Positions 53,365 to 63,100 of a DNA stretch of 64,000 bases are shown piece by piece; positions within the stretch are counted from its first letter, which is position 1, and each line of letters opens with the position of its first letter. This DNA comes from Rhizobium altiplani (lineage in GTDB: Bacteria; Pseudomonadota; Alphaproteobacteria; Rhizobiales; Rhizobiaceae). The stretch spans positions 124,001 to 188,000 of the forward strand of contig NZ_LNCD01000033.1 of NCBI RefSeq assembly GCF_001542405.1, given 5' to 3'. The translations under genes were made by a program, and so were the position numbers. Below the pieces are notes generated by a model. It was not told where the DNA came from, ran no database searches, and saw only the letters and a list, made by a program, of their open reading frames with translations.

Positions 53365-54714
53365 CTATTCTGCTCGTTTCAGGGCATCTCCCAGAATCGA
53401 GACGATATTTCCGATTTCGCCGCTCTCAATGATCAGCGGCGGGGAAAGCGCGATCGTATCGCCCGTGACACGGATCAACAGCCCCTTCTGGAAGCAGTCG
53501 ACGAAGACGTCATAGGCGCGCGCACCAGGCGCGCCGTCGCGGGATGCAAGTTCGATTGCGCCGACGAGCCCGAGGTTGCGGATGTCGACGACATGCCTCA
53601 GTCCCTTCAAGGAGTGAAGAGCCTCCTGCCAGGTGTCGGTCAAGGAGGCGGCTCGGGTCAGCAGTCCTTCCTCCTCGTAGATCTCCAATGTGGCAATGCC
53701 GGCAGCACTGGCAACCGGGTGACCGGAATAGGTATAGCCGTGGAAGAGTTCGATCTGGCTCTCGGGTCCCGCCATCAAGGCGTCGTACACCTTACGGCGC
53801 GCAAAGACCGCTCCCATCGGAATGGCGCCGTTCGTCAGACCCTTGGCTGTCGTGACAAGATCGGGAACAACACCGAAATAGTCGGTCGCAAATGGCGTCC
53901 CAAGCCGGCCAAAGCCGGTGATGACCTCGTCGAAGATCAGGAGGATGCCATGCTTGTCGGCAATAGCGCGCAGACGCTCCAGATATCCCTTCGGCGGCAG
54001 GATGACGCCGGCGGAGCCAGACATCGGCTCGACGATGACGGCGGCGATCGTTTCTGCGCCATGCAGCGCAACCAGCCGCTCCAGATCGTCGGCCAGCTCG
54101 ACCCCATGCTGCGGGAGCCCCTTGGAGAAACCATTTCGCTCGATGTCGAGGGTATGGCGCATATGGTCGGCCGGTATCTGCGGGAAGACGCGTCGGTTGT
54201 TGACGAGACCGCCGACCGAGATGCCGCCGAAGCCGACGCCGTGATATCCCTTCTCGCGACCGATGATGCGGGTGCGGGTGCCCTGGCCGATGGCGCGCTG
54301 GTAGGCGATCGCAATCTTCAACGCCGTATCGACCGATTCCGAGCCGGAGCCGGTGAAGAACACGCGATCGAGTTTTGCGCCCGGGCCGCCCGGCGCGATC
54401 CTTGCGAGCCTTTCGGCAAAGTCGAAAGCGACGGGATGGCCCATCTGAAAGGTCGGTGCAAAGTCCATCGTCTGCAGCTGGCGAGCAACGGCATCCGCGA
54501 TGCGCCGGCGACCGTGGCCGGCATTGACGCACCAGAGGCCAGCCGTGCCGTCCAGCACCTTGTTGCCGTCAATATCTCGGTAATACATGCCTTCGGCTGA
54601 GGCGAGCAGCCGGGGTGCGGTCTTGAATTGGCGGTTTGCCGTAAACGGCATCCAGAAATTATCGAGGGAAGGCCGGTTGGAAATGCTGATCTGGTCCACC
54701 GCTATAGTCTCCAT
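53365..54714 (-). CDS. Class III aminotransferase (omega-amino acid:pyruvate type)
   Basis: PLP-dependent aminotransferase of about 449 aa. The PLP-binding loop (FTGSGSESVDTALKIA), the Asp in LIFDEVITGFGRLG and the Schiff-base Lys in TTAKGLTNGAIPMGA are present. The N-terminal NFWMPFTANRQFK is typical of beta-alanine/putrescine:pyruvate aminotransferases. Start taken as ATG 54714; ATG 54729 is also possible. It is divergent from an XRE-cupin regulator of the PuuR type, which supports a role in polyamine or omega-amino acid use. Confidence 0.87.
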   Translation of the reverse strand: METIAVDQISISNRPSLDNFWMPFTANRQFKTAPRLLASAEGMYYRDIDGNKVLDGTAGLWCVNAGHGRRRIADAVARQLQTMDFAPTFQMGHPVAFDFAERLARIAPGGPGAKLDRVFFTGSGSESVDTALKIAIAYQRAIGQGTRTRIIGREKGYHGVGFGGISVGGLVNNRRVFPQIPADHMRHTLDIERNGFSKGLPQHGVELADDLERLVALHGAETIAAVIVEPMSGSAGVILPPKGYLERLRAIADKHGILLIFDEVITGFGRLGTPFATDYFGVVPDLVTTAKGLTNGAIPMGAVFARRKVYDALMAGPESQIELFHGYTYSGHPVASAAGIATLEIYEEEGLLTRAASLTDTWQEALHSLKGLRHVVDIRNLGLVGAIELASRDGAPGARAYDVFVDCFQKGLLIRVTGDTIALSPPLIIESGEIGNIVSILGDALKRAE

Positions 54715-54841
54715 TGTGCGTGGCGACATGTTGGGTGATTTGCGCCGACGGACAAGTCCTTTTCTTTGCTCATGTAAACGCTTGAAATCTATGGCTATGC
54801 GTTGAATATGTTCGATATTCGCAACAGGTGAAACGCGCCCC

Positions 54842-55390
54842 ATGTCCGTCGATATCGGCAACCGCCTTCGTCATCTGAGGATGATGCACAATCTCTCTCA
54901 ACGCGAACTGGCAAAGCGCGCCGGTGTCACGAATTCAACGATCTCGTTGATCGAGTCGAACTCCTCCAACCCCTCCGTCGGGGCATTGAAGCGTATTCTT
55001 GACGGCATCCCCATTGGTCTGGCGGAGTTTTTTGCCTTCGAACCGGAGCGGCCGCGAAAGGCATTCTACGCAGCAGAGGAACTCGTCGAGATCGGCAAGG
55101 GGCCGATCTCCTATCGTCAGGTTGGGGAAAGCCTGTTCGGGCGCAGCCTGCAGATCCTGAAGGAGTGCTACCAGCCGGGCTCCGACACCGGCAAGGTTTC
55201 CCTCGTCCACGAGGGGGAAGAGGGCGGTATCGTTCTTTCCGGGCGGCTCGAAGTGACTGTTGACGACGAGCGTCGGATCCTTGGGCCGGGCGATGCCTAT
55301 TATTTCGAGAGCCGGCGACCGCACCGGTTCCGATGCGTCGGGCCGATTGCATGCGAGGTCATCAGCGCCTGCACACCCCCGACATTCTAA
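54842..55390 (+). CDS. XRE family regulator with cupin sensor domain
   Basis: Regulator of 182 aa. The helix-turn-helix (about 8-62: RLRHLRMMHNLSQRELAKRA and NSTISLIESN) is joined to a C-terminal cupin (about 110-178: GEEGGIVLSGRLEVTV and GDAYYFESRRPHRF). This is the PuuR/SutR architecture that represses polyamine and amino-acid catabolic genes and responds to the small-molecule substrate. It is divergent from the aminotransferase gene across about 130 bp, its most likely target. Confidence 0.87.
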   Translation: MSVDIGNRLRHLRMMHNLSQRELAKRAGVTNSTISLIESNSSNPSVGALKRILDGIPIGLAEFFAFEPERPRKAFYAAEELVEIGKGPISYRQVGESLFGRSLQILKECYQPGSDTGKVSLVHEGEEGGIVLSGRLEVTVDDERRILGPGDAYYFESRRPHRFRCVGPIACEVISACTPPTF

Positions 55391-55400
55391 TTTAGATCCT

Positions 55401-56186
55401 TCAGGCTTTGGCGCCCTTTATCCTCGCCAGGACGCGGTCAAGCGCCGAGATCAGGGCATCGCGCCCGCCGTTTTTCTGGAAGTCGGACAGCACCTGTTCG
55501 TTGAGGCCGCCCTTCGTCGCAAACTCGCTGCTGAGTTCTTCGAGTGGAACGGTTTCCGAGCGCAGCGCAGTCTGCGTGAGACTGGCAAACAGCGGCGCTA
55601 TATAGGCGCGTCCCTTGCCTTTGGCGAGGCCACGCTGTTCCAGCCACGTGGCCGAGATATCCATGATTCCCATGACGGTCGACATCAGAGCGCTGGCCGC
55701 CGCCAAGAGGTCGTATTCCTCCTTCGTCTCGCATTCGACCGCCGTACCAAGAACGGAAAAGAGCGACGCAACATGAGGATCTGGCGGAAAAACGGCCGTC
55801 ACCCCTTCGCGGTCGGCCACGAAAGGCAAGGGAATGGCCTGGACGAGGTGAACATCCGCCCCGATCCATTCAAGAAGTGCCTGGCGATCGGTTGCTGCAA
55901 TGACGCTGAGAACGGATTGATCCTTTCGGAACGTCAGTCCGCCGAGAACCTCCTTCGCAATTTGCGGGCGTACCGCCAGGACAACCAGGTCGCTCGCGTC
56001 GATGACGGCCTGATTGTCGGCGGCAATCGAGACTTCCGCAAAGTCCGCAGCCAATTTCTGGGCGATCTCGGCGTTGCGAGGCGAAATCGTCACATGCGCG
56101 ACGGCGGCGGGCTTCGTCAACAGCCCCCGGACCATGGCGTCGCTGATGGCTCCGGTTCCGATAAAGCCGATTTTTTCTGTCTGCAC
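55401..56186 (-). CDS. Pyrroline-5-carboxylate reductase-like protein
   Basis: NAD(P)-binding reductase of the ProC family, about 261 aa from GTG 56186 (GGGGAG about 7 bases upstream). The N-terminal KIGFIGTGAISDAM is the Rossmann loop, DLVVLAVRPQI follows, and the C-terminal dimer domain has LMSTVMGIMDISATW. The usual ProC C-terminal motif is modified, so it may reduce another imine, such as one formed by the adjacent aminotransferase. It converges on the XRE-cupin gene with 10 bases between stops. Confidence 0.8.
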   Translation of the reverse strand: MQTEKIGFIGTGAISDAMVRGLLTKPAAVAHVTISPRNAEIAQKLAADFAEVSIAADNQAVIDASDLVVLAVRPQIAKEVLGGLTFRKDQSVLSVIAATDRQALLEWIGADVHLVQAIPLPFVADREGVTAVFPPDPHVASLFSVLGTAVECETKEEYDLLAAASALMSTVMGIMDISATWLEQRGLAKGKGRAYIAPLFASLTQTALRSETVPLEELSSEFATKGGLNEQVLSDFQKNGGRDALISALDRVLARIKGAKA

Positions 56187-56306
56187 GCCACTCTCCCCAT
56201 GCTGCGTGGTCAAGCCGGACATCGCCCGCACCGCGAAATAGCGTTCCGCGGGCGAGGTGGCAAGGCAGACAGGCCATTTGGCAAATCGACCCGCAAACCG
56301 AAATGA

Positions 56307-56885
56307 CTACTCTCGCGCACGCATGGGTGCCAAGGACATGGAGTGCGAGTAGGCCTGGGGCGATCTGCTTCCGGGCATGTTTTCATCGAGTACGAGCGCC
56401 TGGAGATCGTCCGTCCTGACATCGAGTGTGACGGCACTTTGTCTTTTGTCCAATTGCCAGACATGGTAGCCAAGCGCCGGCGAGTAGCCGCAGTCACAGC
56501 CGCAATCGTCCCATGCGATCGGCTTTGGCATCTCCGGCAGCAGCATGATCACCGGTTTCGGCATTTTGTAGCAATGCCCTTCGTAGGCGTAGCCGTAGAT
56601 AACGCCGATGCTCTTGAGATAGCCTTGGCAGCCGTCTCCATAGCCGCGCCATGGCAGCCCTATTGCTATCGGCAGGCACATTGTCTTGTGGCAATACTGC
56701 AGCGAAATGTTCACGCTCGGCGCGCTTTTGCTCTTGTCGGTGCAGTCCGTCCCCTCGTCAGGGGAAGGATCCTCAGGGACGTCAACCTTGGTGCAGTCGG
56801 TTGCAGGACGTCCGTATAGTCGCACCTCACTCGGGTCGTACGGGCCAGACTTTCCGACGTCTGGATTTCTGCAGCAGTCGCTCAT
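56307..56885 (-). CDS. Cys-rich protein at the end of the YcaO-TfuA operon
   Basis: Protein of 192 aa from ATG 56885 (AAAGGAG about 8 bases upstream); a longer frame overlaps the upstream protease gene. It has 11 Cys, starting MSDCCRNPD and with a dense AWDDCGCDCGYS run about two thirds along. Gly/Tyr/Pro-rich middle segments (GIVYGYAYEG-like, GYLKSIGVIYGYAYEGHCYK) and no signal peptide or membrane helix are seen. I do not recognise the family. It lies 22 bp after the metalloprotease-like gene, last in the YcaO-TfuA unit, and is the best local candidate for a peptide substrate of those enzymes, though far longer than classical precursors. A metal-binding partner protein is an alternative. Confidence 0.7.
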   Translation of the reverse strand: MSDCCRNPDVGKSGPYDPSEVRLYGRPATDCTKVDVPEDPSPDEGTDCTDKSKSAPSVNISLQYCHKTMCLPIAIGLPWRGYGDGCQGYLKSIGVIYGYAYEGHCYKMPKPVIMLLPEMPKPIAWDDCGCDCGYSPALGYHVWQLDKRQSAVTLDVRTDDLQALVLDENMPGSRSPQAYSHSMSLAPMRARE

Positions 56886-56907
56886 TGCCCTCTCCTTTCG
56901 GGTTGCT

Positions 56908-58086
56908 TCAATAGATGATTTCACGCCATGCAAAATTTGCTCTGAGAGCTTCCGCAACGGCACCATCGGCGGCGTCAACGATCGACCTTGCGGCTTGGTT
57001 GAATGTCAAAGTCCGAGCGTCAAGTGTCTTTAGTGAAGCGCCGAGCGCACGTCCGACGTCGTCGCGAGCCTTCTCCAAGGCCAGCTGGAAGTACAGGGGT
57101 CTTGTCCGAAAAGACTGCGCCGTCAGCTCGCGGAAGCGATCAAACTCGTCGAGGGCCAGATTTCGCAAATCGTCGCGAAGAAGGCGCGGCTCGGCAGAAC
57201 CATTGGCCACCAGATTGCGATGATAAAGCTCAACGATGGTGTCGAACATGGCGCCGACGAAAGGTAGCGCCCGATCATGCGGGTCGCGTGTGACTTCCGA
57301 CATTCGCCTGAAATTGGTCGCGAGGCGGATCTGGGTTTCCGGGCTGGTTTCGGCGAAGCGATTGAGCTCGTTGTAGAGCAGCAAATTGCCCTTTGTCCTT
57401 CGCAAAAGACGGTCGATAGCGGAATCGAAGGAGAGAAAAGTAATCAGCGATACACAGTCGGAAAAGCCTTCCGAGAAGGGAAAGAAATCGCTCTCGCGGG
57501 AGGCTCCGACCGGAATGCCTATTTCCGAAAAGATGATCAGGTGGCCGACTTCATGGGCGATCGCATCGAAATTCAGCGCGTAAGGTCTTGGTGTACCACC
57601 GGCATCAGAGCGTCCGAGTTCCAGAAAGCCGTAGCCTGCCTGGGCGTTGTCCCAGTCGACCAAAGGGATGATCTCCAGTCTGGGGAGCGTGGCATCGAAA
57701 AACCAATGAACCGGATGGCCGAGGTAACTCTGCCAGATCTCGAGCACACGGTGAATGCAGGCATAGGCATGCACGCCGAGATAGGGCCGCGATAGTGGAT
57801 CGAGATTGTCGAAATGACCGTCAGGCCCGGCATGCACGGGCGGGCGCGTGACGCCGATAAACGGTGGCAGGCGCGAAAACCCGTAGGGCTCCTTGCTGTA
57901 AAGCGGATCAGCCACATACATGCGGGCGTCGCTCGGGCCCGGGGAAATCTGGTCAGGTAGGATAGACAGCCAGACGCGATCTGGCTGCTCGTAGCCCGGG
58001 ATGAAGGGAGGCTGCGGAAAAATCCAGAATCGCGTTCCTGTGCCGGCCTCGTTAGAGACCAGCGAAACATTCGGCTGAAAATCCAT
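56908..58086 (-). CDS. HExxH metalloprotease-like protein of the YcaO-TfuA operon
   Basis: Protein of 392 aa from ATG 58086 (GAGG close upstream). AIAHEVGHLIIFSEIG (His178, Glu179, His182) and, 24 residues later, FSEGFSDCVSL (Glu206) form the HExxH...E arrangement of gluzincin peptidases such as thermolysin, where the second motif reads like ExxSD. No signal peptide or pro-domain is visible, so it is probably cytosolic. It is third in the operon, 42 bp after TfuA. Maturation of a modified peptide by removal of a leader is an attractive role, unproven. Confidence 0.7.
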   Translation of the reverse strand: MDFQPNVSLVSNEAGTGTRFWIFPQPPFIPGYEQPDRVWLSILPDQISPGPSDARMYVADPLYSKEPYGFSRLPPFIGVTRPPVHAGPDGHFDNLDPLSRPYLGVHAYACIHRVLEIWQSYLGHPVHWFFDATLPRLEIIPLVDWDNAQAGYGFLELGRSDAGGTPRPYALNFDAIAHEVGHLIIFSEIGIPVGASRESDFFPFSEGFSDCVSLITFLSFDSAIDRLLRRTKGNLLLYNELNRFAETSPETQIRLATNFRRMSEVTRDPHDRALPFVGAMFDTIVELYHRNLVANGSAEPRLLRDDLRNLALDEFDRFRELTAQSFRTRPLYFQLALEKARDDVGRALGASLKTLDARTLTFNQAARSIVDAADGAVAEALRANFAWREIIY

Positions 58087-58128
58087 GCTGGCCTCGCCCT
58101 TAAAAGGTCGAAACAACTTTACGTTTAA

Positions 58129-58884
58129 TTAGTAATAATTAATTAAGTCTATGTCAATATTGGTTGCTTGCAGATCACGAATGAAAGTATTCGTTGCAAC
58201 CCAGGCTTCAGTTGGGTGATGGACGATAGATTCTGACGACAACCGGGGCGCGATTTTCAGAGCCAATAGTGCGTCAAGACCCTTCTGTCGGACAAATTGC
58301 TGACGCAGGCGGCCGATTTCTTCTCGCCCCCATCCCTCAGAGCGAAGTATCCTGTCAATGGATCGATCGCGAAAATTCATTCGCCGGGCAGTTGCGGTAA
58401 GGCTATCGCGTTGAGCGGCGCTTATATGGCCGAGCCGCATCAGATGGGAGAACGTTCTTTGCAGATCGATCAATGCGTCCGTCACCGGCGGGAACCCCAA
58501 CTCGGCCGGCCCCGACTGAACGGCGACGGCATCGTCCGGGGTCAGCACCCAGCGCCTGTACCACCGGAAGATCAGTCCGACGCCGATCATGCCGTATGGA
58601 CCCAACTCCGCAGCCCGAAGCGCTCCCATGCTTGCGGCTCCGATCACGACGATCCCCTGCGCAAGTGCCCACAAAATTTCCTTGTGTCGGACTGATGGGC
58701 GGTCTTCGAACTGTCCATCGATGATGACCATCGCTCTTGGACGAAATGCGTGGGCGGCAAGCAAAATGTCGCCCTGAGCCACCGGCTGCAGGTAAACGGC
58801 GTCAAGTGCCGCCTGAGCCTCAGGCAGTCGCAGTGTCGGCCCCAGAAAGACCAGTATCGGCCCCGCTTGATCTGCCGCACTCAT
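58129..58884 (-). CDS. TfuA-like protein
   Basis: Protein of 251 aa of the TfuA family. ILVFLGPTLRLPEAQAAL opens the core domain; RPSVRHKEILWALAQGIVVIGAASMGALRAAEL and PYGMIGVGLIFRWY are the diagnostic stretches. TfuA proteins act with YcaO enzymes: in thioamide-forming pathways YcaO activates the peptide backbone with ATP and TfuA helps supply or place sulfur. AGGAGG lies 6 bases before the ATG and overlaps the YcaO stop region; 9 bp separate the genes. Confidence 0.88.
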   Translation of the reverse strand: MSAADQAGPILVFLGPTLRLPEAQAALDAVYLQPVAQGDILLAAHAFRPRAMVIIDGQFEDRPSVRHKEILWALAQGIVVIGAASMGALRAAELGPYGMIGVGLIFRWYRRWVLTPDDAVAVQSGPAELGFPPVTDALIDLQRTFSHLMRLGHISAAQRDSLTATARRMNFRDRSIDRILRSEGWGREEIGRLRQQFVRQKGLDALLALKIAPRLSSESIVHHPTEAWVATNTFIRDLQATNIDIDLINYY

Positions 58885-58893
58885 TTTGACCTC

Positions 58894-60108
58894 CTAACGC
58901 ACGACGCTGAACGGGCGGGCTCGGGGCATCAGCATTCTGACGCAACGAACAGGCCCGTCGGGATGCGAACCCAGGGGAACCGCAAGAACGGGACCAAGCT
59001 CGGTGTCCGCGATACGGTCGAGCAGATCCTGGAGGCTGGAAACAGGAGGGGCTTCAACGATTTGCGTGAAAGAACCCGGGTTGAGGATGAGCTGCCGGGC
59101 CTTTGCAACAATGCGGTCGACGCGCTTGTGATAGTGTCGCGTCGTCTGATCGTCGCGAGCGCCTGAGATAGCTCCGGCGCGGGCCGCCAGCGCCTCCCGC
59201 ATGGCATTTTCTGCCGCTTCTGCGAGGTCTTGCCCCGCCGAATAGCCTTCCGTCGGCAATGCGAGCACGGGATGATCGCCACCGAGTTCGATCGTCTGAC
59301 ACCAGACGACGGCAACGCCAGTCGGGGAGGGAGCATGCCAGAACCCGGCCGATATATTGTGTTGTGCAAGAAGAGCGGTCAGGTGATCAACGGCGGGACC
59401 GAGGCTTTCGGGAGAAAGCCGGTATCTGTCGAAGAAGCCGTGCGTGTCGAACGCCCTGGCAATTGCGTCGCGTTCGATACACTCGAAGAGCGCATGTGCG
59501 GTCGCTTGATGCCAGGTCGAATGGCAGGCAAGCCCGGTGGTGGTGCGCAGGAAGAGCCCGTCGAAATCCGGGGGCGGATCCGTATAGCGTGTGTGCACAA
59601 GTTCAAGAGGAACCATTTGGGTGTTTCGGAGGCGGAGGTCATGGCCCATGATCCAGAGGGTTGGTGTCGACCGCCAGGCCGATGTTGCGTGGTCGTCAAG
59701 CTGACTATCGAAGAGGCCCTCCAGGATGGCTAACTCATCGGCGCTTCCAAGGACGGCGCTGGTGGCGGGAACCAACTCGGCGTAGTGGCGCTCAAGTGTC
59801 TCCATGATCGCGCCGATGGCGGCATGAGCTATGGATCGACCGCGGCCAAGCGAGGTCACCTCGGAAAGGGCAGCTGGACGGATTGCCTGGACCGTGGGAA
59901 GCCCCAACCGGTCAAGGCCGGTGAGGTCTGCGACGCGCGTTACTCCTGCATGCCGGCAGATTGGCAGGAGCCTTCGCAGGTACTCATCTGGCGGATCGAC
60001 GTCAGCCCTGCCCAGCGATGCCCCCCTGTTGGCGGTGACCTCTGCCGCAAACTCGTCGAAGAGGTCACCCCCCTCAACAGCGCAGTCGGGTTCACCGGTC
60101 GACAACAA
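58894..60108 (-). CDS. YcaO-domain protein (TfuA-associated)
   Basis: ATP-dependent peptide-modifying enzyme of about 404 aa. The YcaO core is recognised from LDRLGLPTVQAIRP, SLGRGRSIAHAAIGAIMETLERHYAE (with Glu residues expected to bind ATP-Mg), STWHQATAHALFECIERDAI and EAAENAMREALAARAG. The C-terminus lacks the Pro-rich tail of cyclodehydratases, as in TfuA-linked members. The start is a TTG (60108) 7 bases after GAGGAG, lying inside the 3' end of the cyclase gene, so translation is coupled to it. With TfuA next, backbone thioamidation or a related heterocycle is the most likely chemistry. Confidence 0.88.
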   Translation of the reverse strand: MLSTGEPDCAVEGGDLFDEFAAEVTANRGASLGRADVDPPDEYLRRLLPICRHAGVTRVADLTGLDRLGLPTVQAIRPAALSEVTSLGRGRSIAHAAIGAIMETLERHYAELVPATSAVLGSADELAILEGLFDSQLDDHATSAWRSTPTLWIMGHDLRLRNTQMVPLELVHTRYTDPPPDFDGLFLRTTTGLACHSTWHQATAHALFECIERDAIARAFDTHGFFDRYRLSPESLGPAVDHLTALLAQHNISAGFWHAPSPTGVAVVWCQTIELGGDHPVLALPTEGYSAGQDLAEAAENAMREALAARAGAISGARDDQTTRHYHKRVDRIVAKARQLILNPGSFTQIVEAPPVSSLQDLLDRIADTELGPVLAVPLGSHPDGPVRCVRMLMPRARPFSVVR

Positions 60109-63100
60109 GGCCAAGCTCCTCGAGCGACTGCTCTATTCTCCGCTGGAGTGCGGCTGCCCCCTGCGTTCGGGCGGTCTCTGCAGCAACATGCAAATCTTCC
60201 ATGACGAGGTTGCGCATTGCGCCGGAGCGGGCGCGCAGCATGGCCCGAACGCGGTACAATTCCGCAAGCCAATAGGCGTGACCGGTTTCCCTTGCCTCGA
60301 GTATCGCTTGGCTGGCAACCTCGATGGCGCGATCGACCTTGCCGTCAAGACCGAGCATGGCGGCCTGCATCGAAAGATAGATCGGCAGGTCGACGACCGT
60401 GCCGAGCTCTCCCAAAAGATCAAATCCCTTGCAAAACCTCTCATAGCCGCTTGCGACGTTTCCAAGATGGGCCTCGGCCCATCCGCCGAATAGGAGTGAA
60501 AGTCCGGCCAAAGACTGCATTTCGTGTTGTTGGGCAAATTCAGACATTTCTTCCGAAACGGCTGTCAAGCGGTTGTAATCATTGCGATAGAATGCCGCTA
60601 CAGCTTCTACGTCGAGAGAGTGTGCCTTGCTAGGCAGGTGGGAAATGCCGTTCACGAACTGGATCATCTGCCTAAGTACGCGGTCTGATTCATGCGTTTG
60701 GCCGGTCAGCCACAGCGAGTGTGCCAGTTGGCCGAGTCCACAGGCACAGGCATCGTGACCGCCGTAGATCGTTCGCGCTTCGGTCGCCCTTTGTGTGTCG
60801 TAAAGAGCCAAGCCGTCGCATACAGCATTCTGCGTTTCCCTGTGACGTCCGAGGTTGAAGTCGATTGCCCAGATTCAATGGTTCATCTGCAGGCGCACCT
60901 CCGGGTCCTGGACGCCGGCCAGCATGATCTGAACCTCCATGGCGCGTTCGTGCATCGTCAAAAAATCGGAACCCGTCAGCCACCATCCCCAGTAGATAGG
61001 AAACCACCGCGACTTCTCTTCCAGCGGCTGGCGATTGGCGATTTCCACCCCGTCTTCGTAAAGCCTTCGCGCCGGTGGCGAATTCAGGCCGATCGCACCG
61101 GTAAGCACTGGTCCCAATGCCATGACGGTCGTCAGCCGAAGTCGATCAACCCGCTCGGTCGTATCCAGGTCGTCGCAGATTGAAAGGGCATGCTCGAGAT
61201 GATGGCGAGCTTCAACCAGGGCCGAACGACGCGCGGCCTCCTGACCGGCCGCTATGAACAGTTCCACGGCCGTCTCCCTGAGACCAGCACGCTCGGCATG
61301 CTCGGCACGGGCACCAACATCGATCCATGGTGCAATCGTGGGATCTTCGGTCAGTGTGTCGAAGAGGCGCCGATGAAGTGCCCGGCTTTGTCGCCGCAGC
61401 AGCAGTTTGTATACCGTCTCCTGGATCAGAGAATGGCGAAAACCATAGGTAACGGTCCCGCCGGCTCGCACATGCGTTACGAAGCCGGTGTTGCACAGCG
61501 TATCTGCCGCGCTTGCCAGCGCCTTCTTGCCATAGTCTGGAAGCAGTCTCTGAAGAAGAGGCAAGGTAAAGCGGGAGCCGGCAACGGCTCCGGCGCGCGC
61601 CACATCCCTGATCGGACCGAGATTGCCGAGCCGCGCTTCGAGGATCTCTTCAAATGTCGAGATATGTGTCGACGATCCGGCTTGCGGCATCGTGACGCCC
61701 GTAATCGTGGTCTCGGACACCCATTGGCATATCTGCTCGATGAAGAGCGGCACGCCGCCCGAAATCCGCTCGGTCATCTCAACCAGCTCCGAGAAGTCAG
61801 CCACTCTGTGCTGCGGCCAGTTGCGCTCGATTGCAAGCCTCGTCTGGTCTGCATTGAGAGGTTTTAGAGGTAATCGAGTTGGGCGGGTGTCCTCTGGCCA
61901 TTCCATCGTCGCCTCTGGACGCGCGGTCGCGATCAACAGGATCGGCAGTCCCAGGATGCTGCGGGCCGTCTCAATCAGAAAATCTCGAGAAGTCGGATCT
62001 ATCCAATGAACATCCTCGACGACAAAGAGAACGGGCCCGTTTTCACAGAGCGCTCGCATCGCTCGCGAGATTGCTTGTCGCGCTCTTTCCCGGATCAGTT
62101 TGGGATTGCTGCCGGCGAGGTTTTGGCTGCGCCCCTCGGCTCCGAGCAGGTGGGAGAAGAGCTCGACGATGTCGTTGTCCCTTATGCCGTTGCGCCGAAA
62201 CCGGCTGGCGACTGCGGAGGCCGTCAATTTCGACTGTCCACCTGTCTCGGGCATGCCGGTAAGGCTGTTGACCAAAGGATGCAGCGTCGAATGAAAGCCC
62301 CCGGGCACGCATTGGAAGAAGAAGGATTTCGATCGCTCTGCGCGGGTCAGTCTGCGGAACTCATGCAGAAGGCGGGATTTTCCGATGCCGGCGTCCCCCT
62401 CGATAATGACCGTCTGCCCGCTCCCGGCAACGACGCTTTTCCATGCTTTCGAAAGTGTGCTCAGCTCATCGGTGCGGCCCACGAAAGGACTGCCGAGTCT
62501 CCCGAAGGCATAGAACCTGTCCACTTCATTCTTGTGACCGAGTGCGCGCCATGCTCGTTCCGGTGCTTCGAACCCCTTGAGATTCCAGATGCCCTCGAAG
62601 GAGAACGCGTGCGAGCGACCCGCTAGCCTGCAGGTTTCGTCAGACACGAAGACGGTGTTTGGAGCAGCGACGGTCTCAAGACGGGTGGCGAGCGCAAGTG
62701 CTACGCCAACAACAGGCTCATGGGTCCAGCTTTGCTTCTGAGGCTCCTGAACGAGAGCAACGGAGGTGGCAATGCCGACGCGAACTTGCAGATCCGAACG
62801 ACCGGCCGCCTCCCCAACGCGCCTGCAGGTCTCGGTGATTTGCAAGCCAGCCCGAATAGCAAGGGAAGCGGCATCCCGCGCTCCGATATCAATCGGAAAC
62901 AAGGCGAGACCACCATCACCAGCCTCCACCCGAAGCACACCCGAATGCGCGACGATCGACTTGTTGGCGGCTGCCTGAAACGCGGACAACAACTCGCGAT
63001 AATCTTCGAGATCCATACGGTGGAAAAGTTCAGTTGAATCGACCAGATCATAGCAAAGCGCAGTAACGATCCGGCGCTCGATCGCGCTGGATACGGCCTG

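Noticed and set aside
53281..54600. Plus-strand frame of 439 codons opposite the aminotransferase
   Set aside because: The aminotransferase PLP motifs lie on the minus strand; this is an antisense shadow.
60875..60877. Selenocysteine recoding of the TGA in the cyclase gene
   Set aside because: No adjacent SECIS-like element was evident and this family does not use selenocysteine; nonsense mutation or read error is simpler.
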